From Periplaneta americana (taxonomy: Eukaryota; Arthropoda; Insecta; Blattodea; Blattidae): 64,000 bases of DNA. The stretch covers positions 62,504,501 through 62,568,500 of the forward strand of contig NC_091124.1 of assembly GCF_040183065.1 (NCBI RefSeq). Reading direction: 5' to 3'. Both the position numbers and the translations under genes were made by a program. Positions 25,201-38,000 of this stretch are shown here, in pieces. The notes beneath the pieces were generated by a model that was not told the DNA's origin, searched no databases, and saw only the letters and a program-made list of their open reading frames with translations. Each line of letters starts with the position of its first letter. Position 1 is the stretch's first letter.

Positions 25201-25690
25201 GTTATGACAGAATGTCGTCAATGCCATCTACCAGGGAAACTATGATTTCCGGACACATGGTGATATGAACTTTTGTGCTCCATTTTCAGTCAAGAATCAC
25301 CCCCAGAAGTTTGTTGGTGGACTTAAAACTCACCCTGTATATAAACGCGCATGTGGGCGAAAAATAGCAGACGAATTTTATTTGAAGGCCCTATTAAGAG
25401 GACAGAGAGAATTAAGGGAAGGGGGCAAGGTTCATTAATGTGCCGTACGTGGCCCTCAGCCGGATTCGAACTCGCAAATCTCGGATCCAATAGGCAGGAA
25501 GGTAATCGTCATACTACCGAAGACAACGCGTGGTAGGTACATAATGTATCTTTCAACTATTAATACAGAACATTAATAATTTTTACATTACCCTTTTACA
25601 ATAATAGTAATAATTTCATCTTCAATCAAATTTACTTACTTTAACTGCATAATCAATAACTCGCTTTACACCAACCAATACACGAGCCAT
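19294..25690 (-). CDS. ETFB: Electron transfer flavoprotein subunit beta, complete
   Basis: Minus-strand exons are 25640-25690, 22481-22639, 21208-21366, 21020-21100, 19682-19822 and 19294-19464. All junctions are GT..AG and phase 0, giving 253 residues with a TAG stop (human ETFB has 255). The protein starts [17 protein letters not shown], then [51 protein letters not shown], and the ETF-beta signature [19 protein letters not shown]. The lysine-rich stretch KAKKKP with the recognition loop and the C-terminal arm [12 protein letters not shown] follow. Known role: with ETFA it forms the mitochondrial matrix FAD/AMP protein that carries electrons from acyl-CoA dehydrogenases to ETF-QO. As in other ETFB proteins there is no classical cleavable presequence. 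Intron 1 (3 kb) is filled with transposons. The gene is divergent from NCLN and convergent with HSPBAP1. Confidence 0.96.
20280..20924. mobile_element. MITE in ETFB intron 4
   Basis: Inverted ends ggggccttttttatgaaaag (left) and ggggcctgttttacgaaaat (reversed right) continue into repeated ttacaggt strings. It is about 645 bp without coding capacity, and no clear target duplication was found. Such GGGGCC ends with cgaaa are seen in Harbinger/ISL2EU-type MITEs; the superfamily is uncertain. Confidence 0.6.
21367..22480. other. ETFB intron 2, no element recognised
   Basis: Includes a purine-rich stretch (21450-21545) and a short (AAAT)n run near 21745. No coding or bounded repeat is visible. 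Confidence 0.5.
22860..24060 (-). mobile_element. Tc1/mariner-type transposon fossil
   Basis: Minus-strand fragments of a Tc1-like transposase run in order: an HTH piece [18 protein letters not shown] near 23790, [15 protein letters not shown] near 23160 (the middle catalytic D), [16 protein letters not shown] near 23050 (the NPIEH.W motif), and [18 protein letters not shown] near 22970. There are multiple stops and frameshifts. Terminal repeats were not identified, so the ends are approximate. It lies in ETFB intron 1. Confidence 0.75.
24332..24552. mobile_element. MITE with about 65-bp inverted repeats
   Basis: The left arm tcttagaaaaaagctttgtc (from about 24338) and right arm (reversed, gtcttagaaaaaacttttgt) match over about 65 bp, through cgcacagata and aggcagtgc. 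The outer flanks contain TA, compatible with a Tc1/mariner derivative. It is non-coding and lies in ETFB intron 1. Confidence 0.7.
24751..25342. mobile_element. Large foldback made of two opposed transposase starts
   Basis: The left arm 24751-25005 and right arm 25088-25342 are inverted copies, with an 82-bp unmatched centre. Ends read tacagagtgagttataattc and, reversed, tacagggtgagttttaagtc. Both arms carry the start of the same [21 protein letters not shown] on the plus strand from 24949, and a mutated counterpart on the minus strand. This N-terminus resembles the DUF4817-type HTH of an insect DDE transposon family (an inference from memory). It looks like a 5'-5' palindromic derivative. 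Confidence 0.75.
25350..25545 (-). mobile_element. Probable tRNA-derived SINE piece
   Basis: On the minus strand, cttcggtagtatgacgatta (A-box-like) precedes gcgagttcgaatccggctg (B box). The body runs to about 25350. Ends and family are uncertain. Confidence 0.45.
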
Positions 25691-26022
25691 TTCAATTATA
25701 TAAATACTGTAGAGATAATTAGATAAACTAAACTTCAATGCCAATATAATTTCTGGAACTGCTTCACTTGACTACAATCACGCACTTTGCTCTCGTACGA
25801 AGGTCATGCAGGAATATCTCATTTCTCCATGCAAGCTTCTCGGATTTCCTCCAATCCGTGGAGTTCAGAGAATGTAGAACACCGAACCTTTGTTCGAAAT
25901 CTGGCAACATTGACTTGTTAGCATTGGATAAACTTTACAGCTACTAATTGCAACATTGCATTTAGTAGCAGTCTGCCTAGTGCGATATTGAGGTGGTATA
26001 ACCTTAAAAAATAAATAAAAAA
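25691..26022. promoter_or_regulatory. Shared divergent promoter region of ETFB and NCLN
   Basis: The 332 bp between the opposed start codons must hold both 5' leaders and promoters. No TATA box is evident. A short palindrome-like ggatttcctccaatccg lies near 25852. No transposon is seen here, in contrast to the flanking introns. The transcription starts cannot be placed from sequence alone. Confidence 0.6.
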
Positions 26023-29000
26023 ATGTGGTTTGAGGCGGATGAAATTTTAGAAATATTCAGGGGTTACATTCCATATTATTTATTAATAGCGCTACCAATA
26101 TTCATTATTATTTCGCCTGTGAATCCTGTCGGTGCTGCACATGAATTTCCAGTTCATCGCATGCAGCAGTATGATCTGCATGGTGTGGCCCACGGTAAGC
26201 ACTTCATGTAACCTTGTTGTATTTGCTAATGTATAAGAAATTAATGTGGTAATGGAAATTCCCAAATGATGTATTAAAAAGAACTGTATTTTTTCGAAAT
26301 TATCCGCAAGTAATGTCAATGGAGTTTTAATTTAAAGGAAGAAGAGGATTACTGCAAAATTGACCGGAACTACATTATTGCAAAAATTTTCATAGTCATA
26401 ATAAATGTGGGTAAATCTTTCATAACAGAGGCAGTTCTAGAAACTGTGATAGAAACATTTTAAAAACTAAAAACGCTTGACTTTATCCTTTGGATTGGTC
26501 GTCATCGATTCTTTCATGTAGGCCTGCGGAACCAATTATGTAAGTTATCTTTTACAAAACACATGACTACGGAGATTCCACAGAAATGGAAGTATGAATG
26601 TAAACATTGAAGGAGAATGAAAGGTTAAGCACTGACATGAGTTCTAAATTAAGGAAACCTAACGTAACTTAATTATTTTCACCGAGTAAAATTGTATCAG
26701 CTTTTTTTGTTTCTGGCTAAGTGGAAGAGAAGGTCTGATGGCTTAACTTTGCCAGAATAAATAAATAAATAAATATTATTGTTATTAAAATATTATTATA
26801 TTTTCATAATAACATTTTTCTCTATTTAGCGTGACCTTCCACATCACTTATTTGTTTCAAGTTCGCAGTAACAGTTTTGTATGAGAAAGACTCTAGGTCA
26901 ACCTACTTTCCTTTAGAAGAAAGGTAGGAAGGATTTTTAAAAAATACTTTTTGGACATTTGCCCATATTAAAAAAATATCGGCAGGTCATAGCTTTACGT
27001 GGAATTACTTGTGGATGCGATCACCTATCGACAGGTGCATCATAGATAACACAGAAAAACCTCCAACAAAATGTATGCTTTCGAGAGACTATTGAAATTT
27101 ATAGGTCTAAGTTAAAAATCGGTATTATATTTCATGTTACACAGCCCGATCGGTATTACAAGTATCCATTATACTAACATTATTATTGTTGTTGCTTAGT
27201 CAGCTGTTCGAAGACAAGCCTGAACCACACAATTGACACCAACAAGACACTATCCATGAGGTAACCAGGCCATAAGACATTGGGGTAGGGTGGCCAGTTC
27301 CTGGTTCCCCCTCCATTGCATACATCACCGATTAGCTACATAGGCCTGTTACACTAGCCTAATCAGACTTAAGATGCATACAGTCAATAAATTGTTTTTC
27401 CTCTGGCACACATTGTCAAGTGAGATGTACTGCCTAATAATAGATGTATACTTATCAGCCAGAACCTCAATCAGAGGTATAACGTAATTATTGGCTTTAC
27501 TTAGTAGCATTTTTCATATTACTCGTCAAAGGAGGGCGTAATGCTTTATCAGTTTAAATTAAATATTTAACCACAATATGCATACTACATATGGTTTTTG
27601 GTTTAACATTTGCACATGAATATAATGGTTGAAGATGATAACGTAAGAAGATTGCCAACATCTAGTTACCTACCAGCTGAACAAATATGGCTAATATGAC
27701 TACTTTGCCTCGGACTGAAATTATAAATTGGCTATACAAAAGTACTATTTTATAGTTCAATAATATTATTAACATTATAAAACCCCCTGCGGTGGCTGAG
27801 TGGTCAGACCTTCAGCCTGTCATGCAGGCAGTCCAGATTCAAGTCCCAGTCAGGCCACAAATTCATAGTGACACTTGTGGCGGGCAAGATCGCAGTTGGG
27901 GTTTATTGCGGGGTTCTCCTATTTCCTCATATTTAGCATCTACATCATTCCATCAACATTTCTCCATTTCACCATCATTCAATAGTATTCCCTGAATACC
28001 TCCTGGCAATACATGGACGGGGCTGGTCTTGGGATGGGTGGTGTGGCTTGCTCGAAACCTGGGTATGCACCGAACCTTAGTGCAGTCAGCCTGTGTGGGT
28101 TTGGGATTGTACCTAACTTGAGGGTTAGTGCAATAGATCGTAAAAGGCTGGGTTATAGTGCCTCCCTCCCGAAAATTCCATTCCATTTCATCAACATTGT
28201 AAAACTTATAAATTCTGTAAATAATGGGTAGGCCTATTGATAATATATTTAAAATTGTCAGATTGGCAACACTTATAACCAATTTCTTTCAAAACACTGT
28301 CCACAAAGTAGCAAACTAAGGAATTTCTATGAGAATATACCTTGCATCATCAGAGCTAACCTCCCCCCCCCCCCCCAGCCCATTTCTTTTATGCTGCATA
28401 TCTTTATATAGAACTACATGTCTGTGCAGCCTCCCACACTGACTTCTCCCAGGTACGTTGCTCACACTTTTGCTCAGCTGTTGTATTGGTTCATATCTTT
28501 CGAATCCCAGAGGTCCTGTTTACTCCCTAAGTGCAGCTCGTCGTTCGCTATAGTACTTTCCATCTTGTTTGTCGGACATCTTAGAAATTTTTAAGTTGAC
28601 CTGCCTTCGACTAGCTAGGAACTGAGGTGCTGACATCAATATTATGACATGTGATTCAAATTTGGTGACATCTAACGGAATGTGCTGCAAATGTGGAACA
28701 TTTTCGCAGTGTTGCCAGCTTGCTTAGGCTCAAACAGCAGCAGCTGTTTATATCTCATTTAATGCAGTGTTCCTCTATTCAGTGGTATATGCACAATTTC
28801 TCTGTGTTTTCATTTGCGATCAGTAGCAGCGAGAGGGTTTTACATTTTCATGTGACGGTTAATTCCCAAGTTACCCCTCCGCCTCATTATTTAGACTTCT
28901 TATATTTCTTTTTCAATTTATATCACCTATTTCTGTATGTATGAGAGAGGTTAATGATTGCTTATTTGTTTTCGTGAGGTTTGTGGAGGAGAAAATGGGT

Positions 29001-32000
29001 TTGGAACAGACCTTTATTTTTTCCATGACATCTTGACAGGCTTACTTTCATTGTCATTTATCACCATACAACCAATTTTAAATAACATTTGTAGGGTAGA
29101 ATGTTTTAATTTAAAAAATAATTAAGCCCATTTCATTTTTGTATAATGTCTCTGGTTTTATAACATTTCCCCCTCTACATTTCCTTCATTGAAATTCAGA
29201 CCAATGATACTTCCACCCTAATGACTCATGCATCTTTTTCTTCAACATTATGTTAAAGTTGGTGGATGTTTGGATATTAATGCAAAACACTTGACAAATT
29301 ATTTGCCCTTCTCAACTGGTTTCAGTTTGATTGGTACAACTATTTTCAGTTTGTGTACTTCATTCTTGTACGTCATACACAGGTGCTATCACTACACATA
29401 TATAGATGGTTCTTGTACTAGTGAGATTATGAATCGACTTGTTCCCACCTCATTTTGCACTAGATGTTTCTCCATTCGTTATCTGGGTGACATCTTGTAC
29501 AAAGAATTGAGAACGGAATAATGGTTGATTTGGAAGTAGAATTTTGTCTTTCTACTGCTTTGTTTATACTAGTTGGTGTTTATTTTATTTATTTTATCCA
29601 CTCAACCATATAATTACAGAGAAGAGAATAGTGATAATAACAGTAGTAATACATATGTGCATATAAGTGTTGTAGGTACTACATTGTCCAGTAGTTTTGC
29701 TTATTTATTGAATGTAAATGGCTCATAGGATTTTTTTTTCCATACAAAAATTCATTATTTTTACGAGGTTCAAACCCAAGTACCATGGTTTCAGAGATAA
29801 ACACAAAACAGTTAAGATAAAGTGTGTCTTAACAGATTATTTGTTGACACTTTTAACTTTTTTGCACTGTTTGCTTAGATGTTTATTGGTAATGTGATTC
29901 TACAGTGAGATTAGTTGGGGACACTCGAGTTTTCGTCCAGAGCTTTGATAGCCAGCCGGCTCTGGACGAAAACTAGAGCATCCCCAACTAACCTCACTGA
30001 ATAGGGACGAAGTTTTATTATTATTATTATTCTTTTTTTGTGTCAAAGAGTAGGTAAATATAATAATAAGAGTGTTTGTTCACTCATGAATGAAAACATA
30101 AATACTCTTATTATTATATTTAATTTTTGACACAAAAAATATTAAAACTTCATCCCTGTTCACCCCCTGCATCCCTATTGACCCCATTTTACAGTACAGT
30201 AGTAAAAAATTAATGGGTCTTTATTTGAAACCAAAAAGCACACAATGATAATCCACTTCAAGGATCATCAGAAGATTTTCTGAAGTTTTAGTTGTGAGTT
30301 CATTATTTGTTGCATTTATAGGCTGCCGTAGTTCATCTGTGAATCTGGAGGCTCGTTCTATCAGTGGGTGGGGAACATCCCGTCACTGTGTTGTCACACG
30401 CTTGGAAGACATCACAACTGATCAGTTTCGAGAAGTTCGTTCCAAAGCTGGGGCACTTCTTGTTATGTTACCGCAACATGTGATGGAATTACAGAAAGAA
30501 GAGAAACAGGTACAAAATAAAACTATCTTCTGTCATGTGCACTGCGTGAAACTTTGATGGAAAAAAAATCTATAAATTAATGTACTTATTTCATAGATAG
30601 GCTAGACATTTGATGGGCGACGTTTTAAGAACTATTGCTTTATATAAAAAAAAATTATCTTTTGTAATTTCTATGTTGCGAACAACATGCCAACTATGAT
30701 CATTAGCAAAACAGTGAAATCTCTCTTTGCTGGACATGCACAAAACACTATATTTTGTTTGTTTTGTTGAGCTTGTGATTTTATAAAGTTAATTTACACA
30801 TTGCACTATAAATTAACATGAGTAGACAATGAAACAGTCAGAAATAAATTTTGAAACGTCATAAATGGTTTTTATTAATTTTACAGTTTTAAGATAGGCC
30901 TAATAATTTTCCGGTTTCTTCAGATATTGTTGCGATCGTACAGTCGTACATGGCATATTGAGATGGTGAAAATGTACATTCTTAGTTAGCATAGCAAAAA
31001 CACTACATAATATTAAATTTCGAATTGAAATAATTGCATAGCATAAATTAAATGATTAGAAATAATGTTGGTAATGTCACAGGCTGAAAGTTGACAAATA
31101 TTGGTACATGAATATTGAATAGGCTATTAATGATGGTGATTAGAATACAATGCAACTTTTAATGGAAACTGGATTGTACGAAGAATATTTTGTTGAAAAG
31201 AAAAATTCTGGTAAAATTCTGCCTCTGAGAATGAGAATATAAACATTACCGATACTTTATGCCTATGATCTTACAGACATAATGCAAATTTGAGGCTGCC
31301 AAGAACTTTAGTTAAGGATTGGAACCATAGTTCTATTCATTGAGAATTGAAAAAATGGTAAATCTGTGCACAGATCAATGATCTTGTATGTAATTTCAAT
31401 GCAGGTTAAAAGGAACATTTTAATTTTCTGTTTTATAAACTTTGTGAATGAGTTTATTACATAGAGGATATTTTTACCGTAGCAAAAGTGAAAACTATTT
31501 GTCTGGTTTTGTATTGTGGAGTGTCCACTTACGGGAACTAGTAGGCCTATTTTAAGAAATTCTCTTTTCTTTGGACAGGGAATTTCTAAATGTTCGAAAT
31601 TATAGGTGACCATCTTATAGAGAATTCTGTCATGTAGAGATGTCCATCAAATAGAGATGTTTGTATTACAGAGATATCTATTATAAAGATACATTCCTCT
31701 TAGTGGCTCTCTTATGTGCCTGAAAGTAGATCTTATAGTTTTAAGATAAAAAACAAATCAATTCTTGGCCTATGCAGTGACCACATCTTCTATGGTGTTG
31801 GACTTAACTGTATGTGAGCAAGGGTAGTAGGTTTAGTTTTGTTGAAGGACTATCAACTGTACGATGTCAGAATTGGTTTCATTAGCACACACTGTTAGTT
31901 TTATGTCGTGAGAGTTATAGCTTTGTTAGCAGACTTTTCAACTTTGTTGTGGGTAGTTATAATTTTATAGTGACATTATGTTGTTAGAATCATAGATCTA

Positions 32001-35000
32001 ACAGTCTTTGTTAGCTCTGTAGAAATATAAGTTGTAATTTCACTAATTCTGTCAACCTTATATTGTCATAATTCTGATAACAGGTTTATTGACCTTATGT
32101 TGATGTATGCAATGGAAGGGAAAAGGAACTGGCCATCCTACCCTGTTATCTCCTGGCTCAGTTGCCGCATGAGTGATACCTTATTGGTGTCACTTATGAG
32201 GTTCAAACCTGTTTTTGGACAGTTGACTAAACAACAACATATTGCCAAAAATCTTAAGTTTAACTAACTTTGCCATCTGTATGTGGTTAGAAAACTTGGT
32301 TTTCTTATCAAGCTGAGTTGTATGTTGAGAGAACTAATAATTTTGTCATAGTCTGTTACACGTTTGTGGAAAAGAATCTTAGTTGTTTCAATATCGTGTG
32401 TTATCTGTTCGTAGATCAACTAGGAATCTGTGCCAAGTACATGTGGATAGGAGTAATAGTTAATCAGCAGACTGTCTCTGCCATTTCAGCTGTAAATTTT
32501 CTTTAATGACGTTTTGACAACTCATTAAAGCAAACATTCCTTTCACTAACTTTTATATGACACAGATTTCCATACAATTGCTCTGTAATGTGTACTGTGT
32601 AGTTATATAAAGAGAAGATGTATGAGATTTTCTCGTATTTGAATTGTTTTACTTTCTCAAAATACAGAAAATAGAGAAATTGTTCTGGTACTGCAAGTGT
32701 CCATTTCATTTCATGTTCATATACATCTACAAATTTTGATGTTGGGGGGGGGGGAGTAGAGAATAATGTGCAGTGATGCTACAAAAAGTATATTTTATTT
32801 TTAGGCCCTACCTAAATACTCAGCAACTGAGAAAGATAATTTATGCATACTGATGTTATTTTTTTGTAGTACTGTTTTTTGCCAACATTAATTTTCTACA
32901 AAGTGAATAAACGAAGTTTTACTCATTTTTATGGGGATGTGAAGAAAAAAATGCATGTGAGAAAAACATATAACTGAAATGACATTTAGTAATTGAAGAA
33001 TGAATTAAGTTAAGTCAATTTAGTAAAATTTTCACAAGAGAAATTTAGAACTTCATAGTTAAGCTACCTTTTAGTCTGTAATACAGTGCTCAAATTTATA
33101 ACTCATATTAAAGAATGTAAGATTATTTGTAGGAAATTTTTGTTACTTAGAGCCAAAGCTGGCTGTTATATTACATTTCAAACCCTAGTCTAGAAAATTT
33201 TACGAAATTAACTTACCTTGTTCTTACCCTGTGATCATTCATTCATTCATTCATTCATTCATTCATTCATTCATTCATTCATTCATTCATTCATTCATTC
33301 ATTCATTCATTCATTCATTCACTCATTCATTCATTCATTCATTGTTCTGCCCAAGGGCAGGTCTTTTACTGCAAACCCAGCTTTCTCCAATCTTTCCTAT
33401 TTTCTGCCTTCCTCTTTGTTTCCTCATATGATCCATATATCTTAATGTCGTCTATCATCTGATATCTTCTTCTGCCCAGAACTCTTTTCCCATTCACCAT
33501 TCCTTCCAGTGCATCCTTCAGTAGGCGTTTCTTCTCAGCCAGTGACCCAACCAATTCCTTTTCCTCTTTGTGATCAGTTTCACCATCATTCTTTCTTTAC
33601 CCACTCTTTTCAACACAGATTCACTTCGTATTCTGTCTGTCCACTTCACATGTTCCATTCTTCTCCATATCCACATTTCAAATGCTTCTATTCACTTCTC
33701 TTCACTTCGTCGTAATGTCCATGTTTCTGTTCCATACAATGCCACACTCCACACAAAGCACTTCACTGGTTTTTTTTTTTCCCGGGGGTCCGCAGAAGAT
33801 GCTCCTTTTTCTATTAAAAGCTTCCTTAGCCAATGCTATTCTATTGACTTTCTGGCAGCAGCTCATGCTACAGCTTAGTACACCCCAAGTATTTGAAGCT
33901 GTCCACTGCTCTGTTGAATCATTTAGAATTCGCAAGTTTACCTTTATTTTTTTTTCTACGACCATTGTCTTCGTCTTATTTGCATTTATCCTCATCCCAT
34001 ACTGCTCACAGCTGTCATTTAGCTGCAGTAACATATCACTTAGTATCATCTCCTCTTCTGCTAACAACGCCATATCGTCAGCAATAACCACAATTTCAAA
34101 ACACACAGAGTTTGTGTGCACTCGATGTGGGTTTCTGGCACCTTGTCAGCCCACTCAAGTTATGTGGACATAAAGGGAAAAATTGAGACGGTGTTGGGTG
34201 AAGATCCTGGGTAGCTCAGTCGGTAGAGCATTGGTGCGTTCAGCCAAAGGTCCCAGGATTTATACCCAGCCTCGAAACAATTTTTCCCTTGAAATTATTC
34301 AAGTTTGCTTCACAGGGAGCTTTACCTGAAAGATAAATTTGCAAATCGATAATGTGTTAAATTGAAAAAATCATATTAATTAAAGAAATGAGTCCCAAAC
34401 TATCCTCTGATTGAGGTTCTGGCTGATATGTACATCTATTATCAGGCAGTACAACTCACTTGATGATATATGTCAGAGGAAGAATAATTGTTTGTATGCA
34501 TCTGAAGTCTGACGAGTGCAATATGTAGCTAGTCGGCGATGTATGTAATGGAGAAGGAAAGGAACTGGCCACCCTACCCTATTATCTGGCAATACTGAAC
34601 TTAATAAAACGTAGACCTAGTGTCAGTATAACATTTTCATGGATTTTAAGAAACTGCTATTTTACAAGCAGGAAGTTATCACCATATTGTCGTTAATTCG
34701 AACTGTGATTTCCAATAATCTCTTAGCTCGGTTACAGGAAGCATATCCTATGTTTCTTCGTAAATATGTTTAAACTTGTTGAAATATTTTATATCAATTT
34801 CAGACATTATTTTTATTATGTTAATTGATTTTAATAATAATTTTAGTAAATGCCTAAAGTAAGTATACTTGTATAATTGTATTTATATGATACAAACCCG
34901 TTAATTAGAACTTGTGTTTGGATGTTTGGTGTTAGAAAAAAATTAAATATTAATATTACATATTAAGCACTGCGGATAGAGGAGACAGCCTTCAGATATG

Positions 35001-38000
35001 AAGAGTAGCTATGAATATATTGAATAAGCAGTCGTGGAGAGCTGATAAGGGGTGGTCCTCCAGCTTGGGGGTTGGGCGAAGGGCTAACAACCCATCACCG
35101 TAAAAAACATCTTGTTACAAATCCATACAATAGGCCTTGGAATGGGGCATATAGAGTGTTAGTTGGGAGACCGGAGGGAAAAAGACCTTTGGCCAAGATG
35201 TAGATGGGAGGATAATATTAAAATGGATTTGAGGGAGGTAAGATGTGATGATAGAGACTGGATTAATCTTGCACAGGAGAGGGACCGATGGCAGGCTTAT
35301 GTGAGGGTGGCAAAGAACCTGTGGGTTCCTTAAAAGCCATTTGTAAGTAAGTATTAAGCACTGCAGAAGGATCCAGACACCTGGGCCATCGTTTCCCTAA
35401 GTTCTCATCATTTCTGGTACTTATGAACGTTGTAACAATAGTTATTTCAGGGTACTTTGCATATACTGATAATGTTAATAGCAGTGGGCACTGCCTGTCA
35501 CCTAGCTGCAAAATAACTTTTATCATTACTAAGGAGCGGATTCCTATGTAATTAAATATTATTTTTGCGTGTGATAAAACACAATTAACAAAGTTAAAAA
35601 TTCCGAACATGAAGTTTCAAGTTTAAAACCCGAATTTTATTTCACATAAAGACACATATTTTCACAAAAAAATTATGTAAATACATATTTTCAGGAAATC
35701 TATTATAAACACATAAATCTTGGAGTTTTTTTACTTAATTTTTTACAAGAACTTTTAAACATTTTAAAACTAAATCAATAATGTCACTCAGAAGTACGTT
35801 ATCTTTTTAAGAATTCTTCGTTGTTTGATGTTTCTAAGCGCTGTGTGATGTATCCGTGATCCATTTTTGTAATAGTATCGCCTCAAGTTCTGAGAACTGC
35901 TAGGCAGCATATCAGTGTTATTATTAGAGAATAAATTAACATGGACAAGGAGGAGAGATCTTGCAACACATAATTAGGAATGTTTATTGTTGCTGAAGAT
36001 GATTTCATTCCGCTCTTTGTTTGTGAAACACAACAGATAAGAGCTCTGGTATGAACATTATTTAATTTAAACAAATCTCTCGCCTCTCGCTCATGTCTAT
36101 CAAGTAAGGCAATATATCTTGTTGTGATTTCCTGTTATCGGGCTTCGTCAATCGATATCCTTCAAGATATACTGAAAGATGGTTATTTAAAAAACGATTT
36201 GGCTTTCCTATTAGAAAATCTAAGCTTTTTGTGTGACACCATAAAAAAACTCGAAACATCCAAAAACCTGTTGTCTGAAACAGGGAGATGCATGCTGTGA
36301 AAATTAAACTAGACTCGCTACCAGGTTCAGAAGTACAAGTACTAAGGTACAAATTCCAGAATGTGTTTGGGAAGAACAGTGTATGTAAAAGAATGTGTAA
36401 AGTTCAAGTATTGGAGGGTGTGCCTGTAGGTGAAATTGACGGTGTATGTGTTTGTGACATTCCTCTCTTTAAATATCCTCGTCTGACGTCCTGTGATGTG
36501 GGAAGATCGTTTTCACAGTATAAGTCGTTGTTCAGAGATAATCAGCATGCATTTGTGATGGAGAATTTGGAGATGACCTTTGTTGTTCACTGCAATTCTC
36601 GGCCAACTCTCAAGTATGGTTAGTGAGTACTTAGTAATATATTTTTTTTCCAAGCTAAGTAAGGTAATTTTGTCACATTAAAAAAATATATTTTTTTTAT
36701 TTTTAGCAAATATTTTCGTACTTTTTAGCACATAAAAAAAATATATTTATATTTTTTAGCACATAAAAATCTGCTCCCTAATCATTACTTGCACATAAGC
36801 GCTGATTGAGCAAGCACTGTGAACAGCCATAGGATGTGATCCAGCAGGCATTAGTCAAAAGTAACCTGAAATGTTGGAATATATACACGGACTTTGTGGA
36901 AAATTAAATCTTCAAGAAAAAAGTGATCTATACTGAAGTGGCGGCTTTGTGTAAATGGTCATTGTGGCATGTTTTACTATATTTTAATTACACTTTTGTA
37001 TTACAGTATTAATATTTCTTCACTTGTGTTTATTAAAATAGCTACAAAATTCTAATTTTCTGTCCTGTGTTTCCAATGTAGTCAGTGTTTTGTTATTCAA
37101 AGCCTCCTTATACTTTCTGATGTATCCATGACAATGATTGCAATTTATCAGAAAACAGGCTGCGATATTGTATTATGGAAATGTTCGAAATTAAATAGTC
37201 AAAATATTTATTATTAGTTTATTAGATTTTCCCTGCAGTACGTAAAATTTAGTATTCTTTTTGTATTAGTTACAATACTAACTTTCTGCTTTTTGCAAGT
37301 TTCGTAATTTATAATGAATTTGTAAAATGTCTGGTCATTATATGAGAAGAACACTCTCTACCAAGGTTATTCCTGGATATATACCATCGTGCAGTGATAG
37401 TGAAATTGAAGTTGCTAGTGATGAACTCGATACTGACTTGACAAGATCACAGTTAAGTTTGAGGTCGCAGGGACCAGTGTCTGAGGTTGCTTCTTTCTGT
37501 TGTCGAATCTGTTTGCAGAATGAGGACCGAGAATGCCTAATTTCACCATGCTATTGCAAAGGAACACTTGCTTATGTACACTTGTCTTGTCTGGAGAAGT
37601 GGTTGAATCAGAATGGAAGGAGCTATTGTGAACTTTGCCAGTACCATTTCAATATAATCCAGACACCACGATACAGAATGTCGGAAGCATTGAGGCTCTG
37701 GATGAGACATCCGCGTATAAGACGTCATATCCAAGCTGATATTTTCATCTCTGTGCTCTTGACTTTTGTTACGAATGGTCTCATTGTAGTGTGTCTGTTT
37801 GGTATGGAGTACTTTGTTGAGGAAGGACGAAAAATAGGGATCACGCAGTTGTGGTCGACTGTTGCAATTGGATTTTTTCTTACAGTTGTAGTTATTGGAT
37901 ACTGTGTCACTTTGTACTTGCTGATCAAAGATCAACTCACACCATGGTACCAGTGGTGGCGCAGGAGCGTGAATGTTCACCTTGTGTTGGATCCGTGTGT

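Noticed and set aside
28693-29521. Two ORFs of 83 and 97 codons in nicalin intron 1
   Set aside because: No recognisable domain; composition as expected for AT-rich intron.
33238-33342. Regularly spaced units as a CRISPR-like array
   Set aside because: Units are 4 bp with no spacers, and the genome is eukaryotic.
33218-33445. ORFs with repeated HSFI units
   Set aside because: Translation of the (ATTC)n microsatellite, not a protein.
34205-34280. Possible functional tRNA gene
   Set aside because: The B box is decayed and a SINE-like body follows, so it is the head of a repeat.
37543-37980. 145-codon minus-strand ORF
   Set aside because: Antisense shadow of the MARCH CDS.
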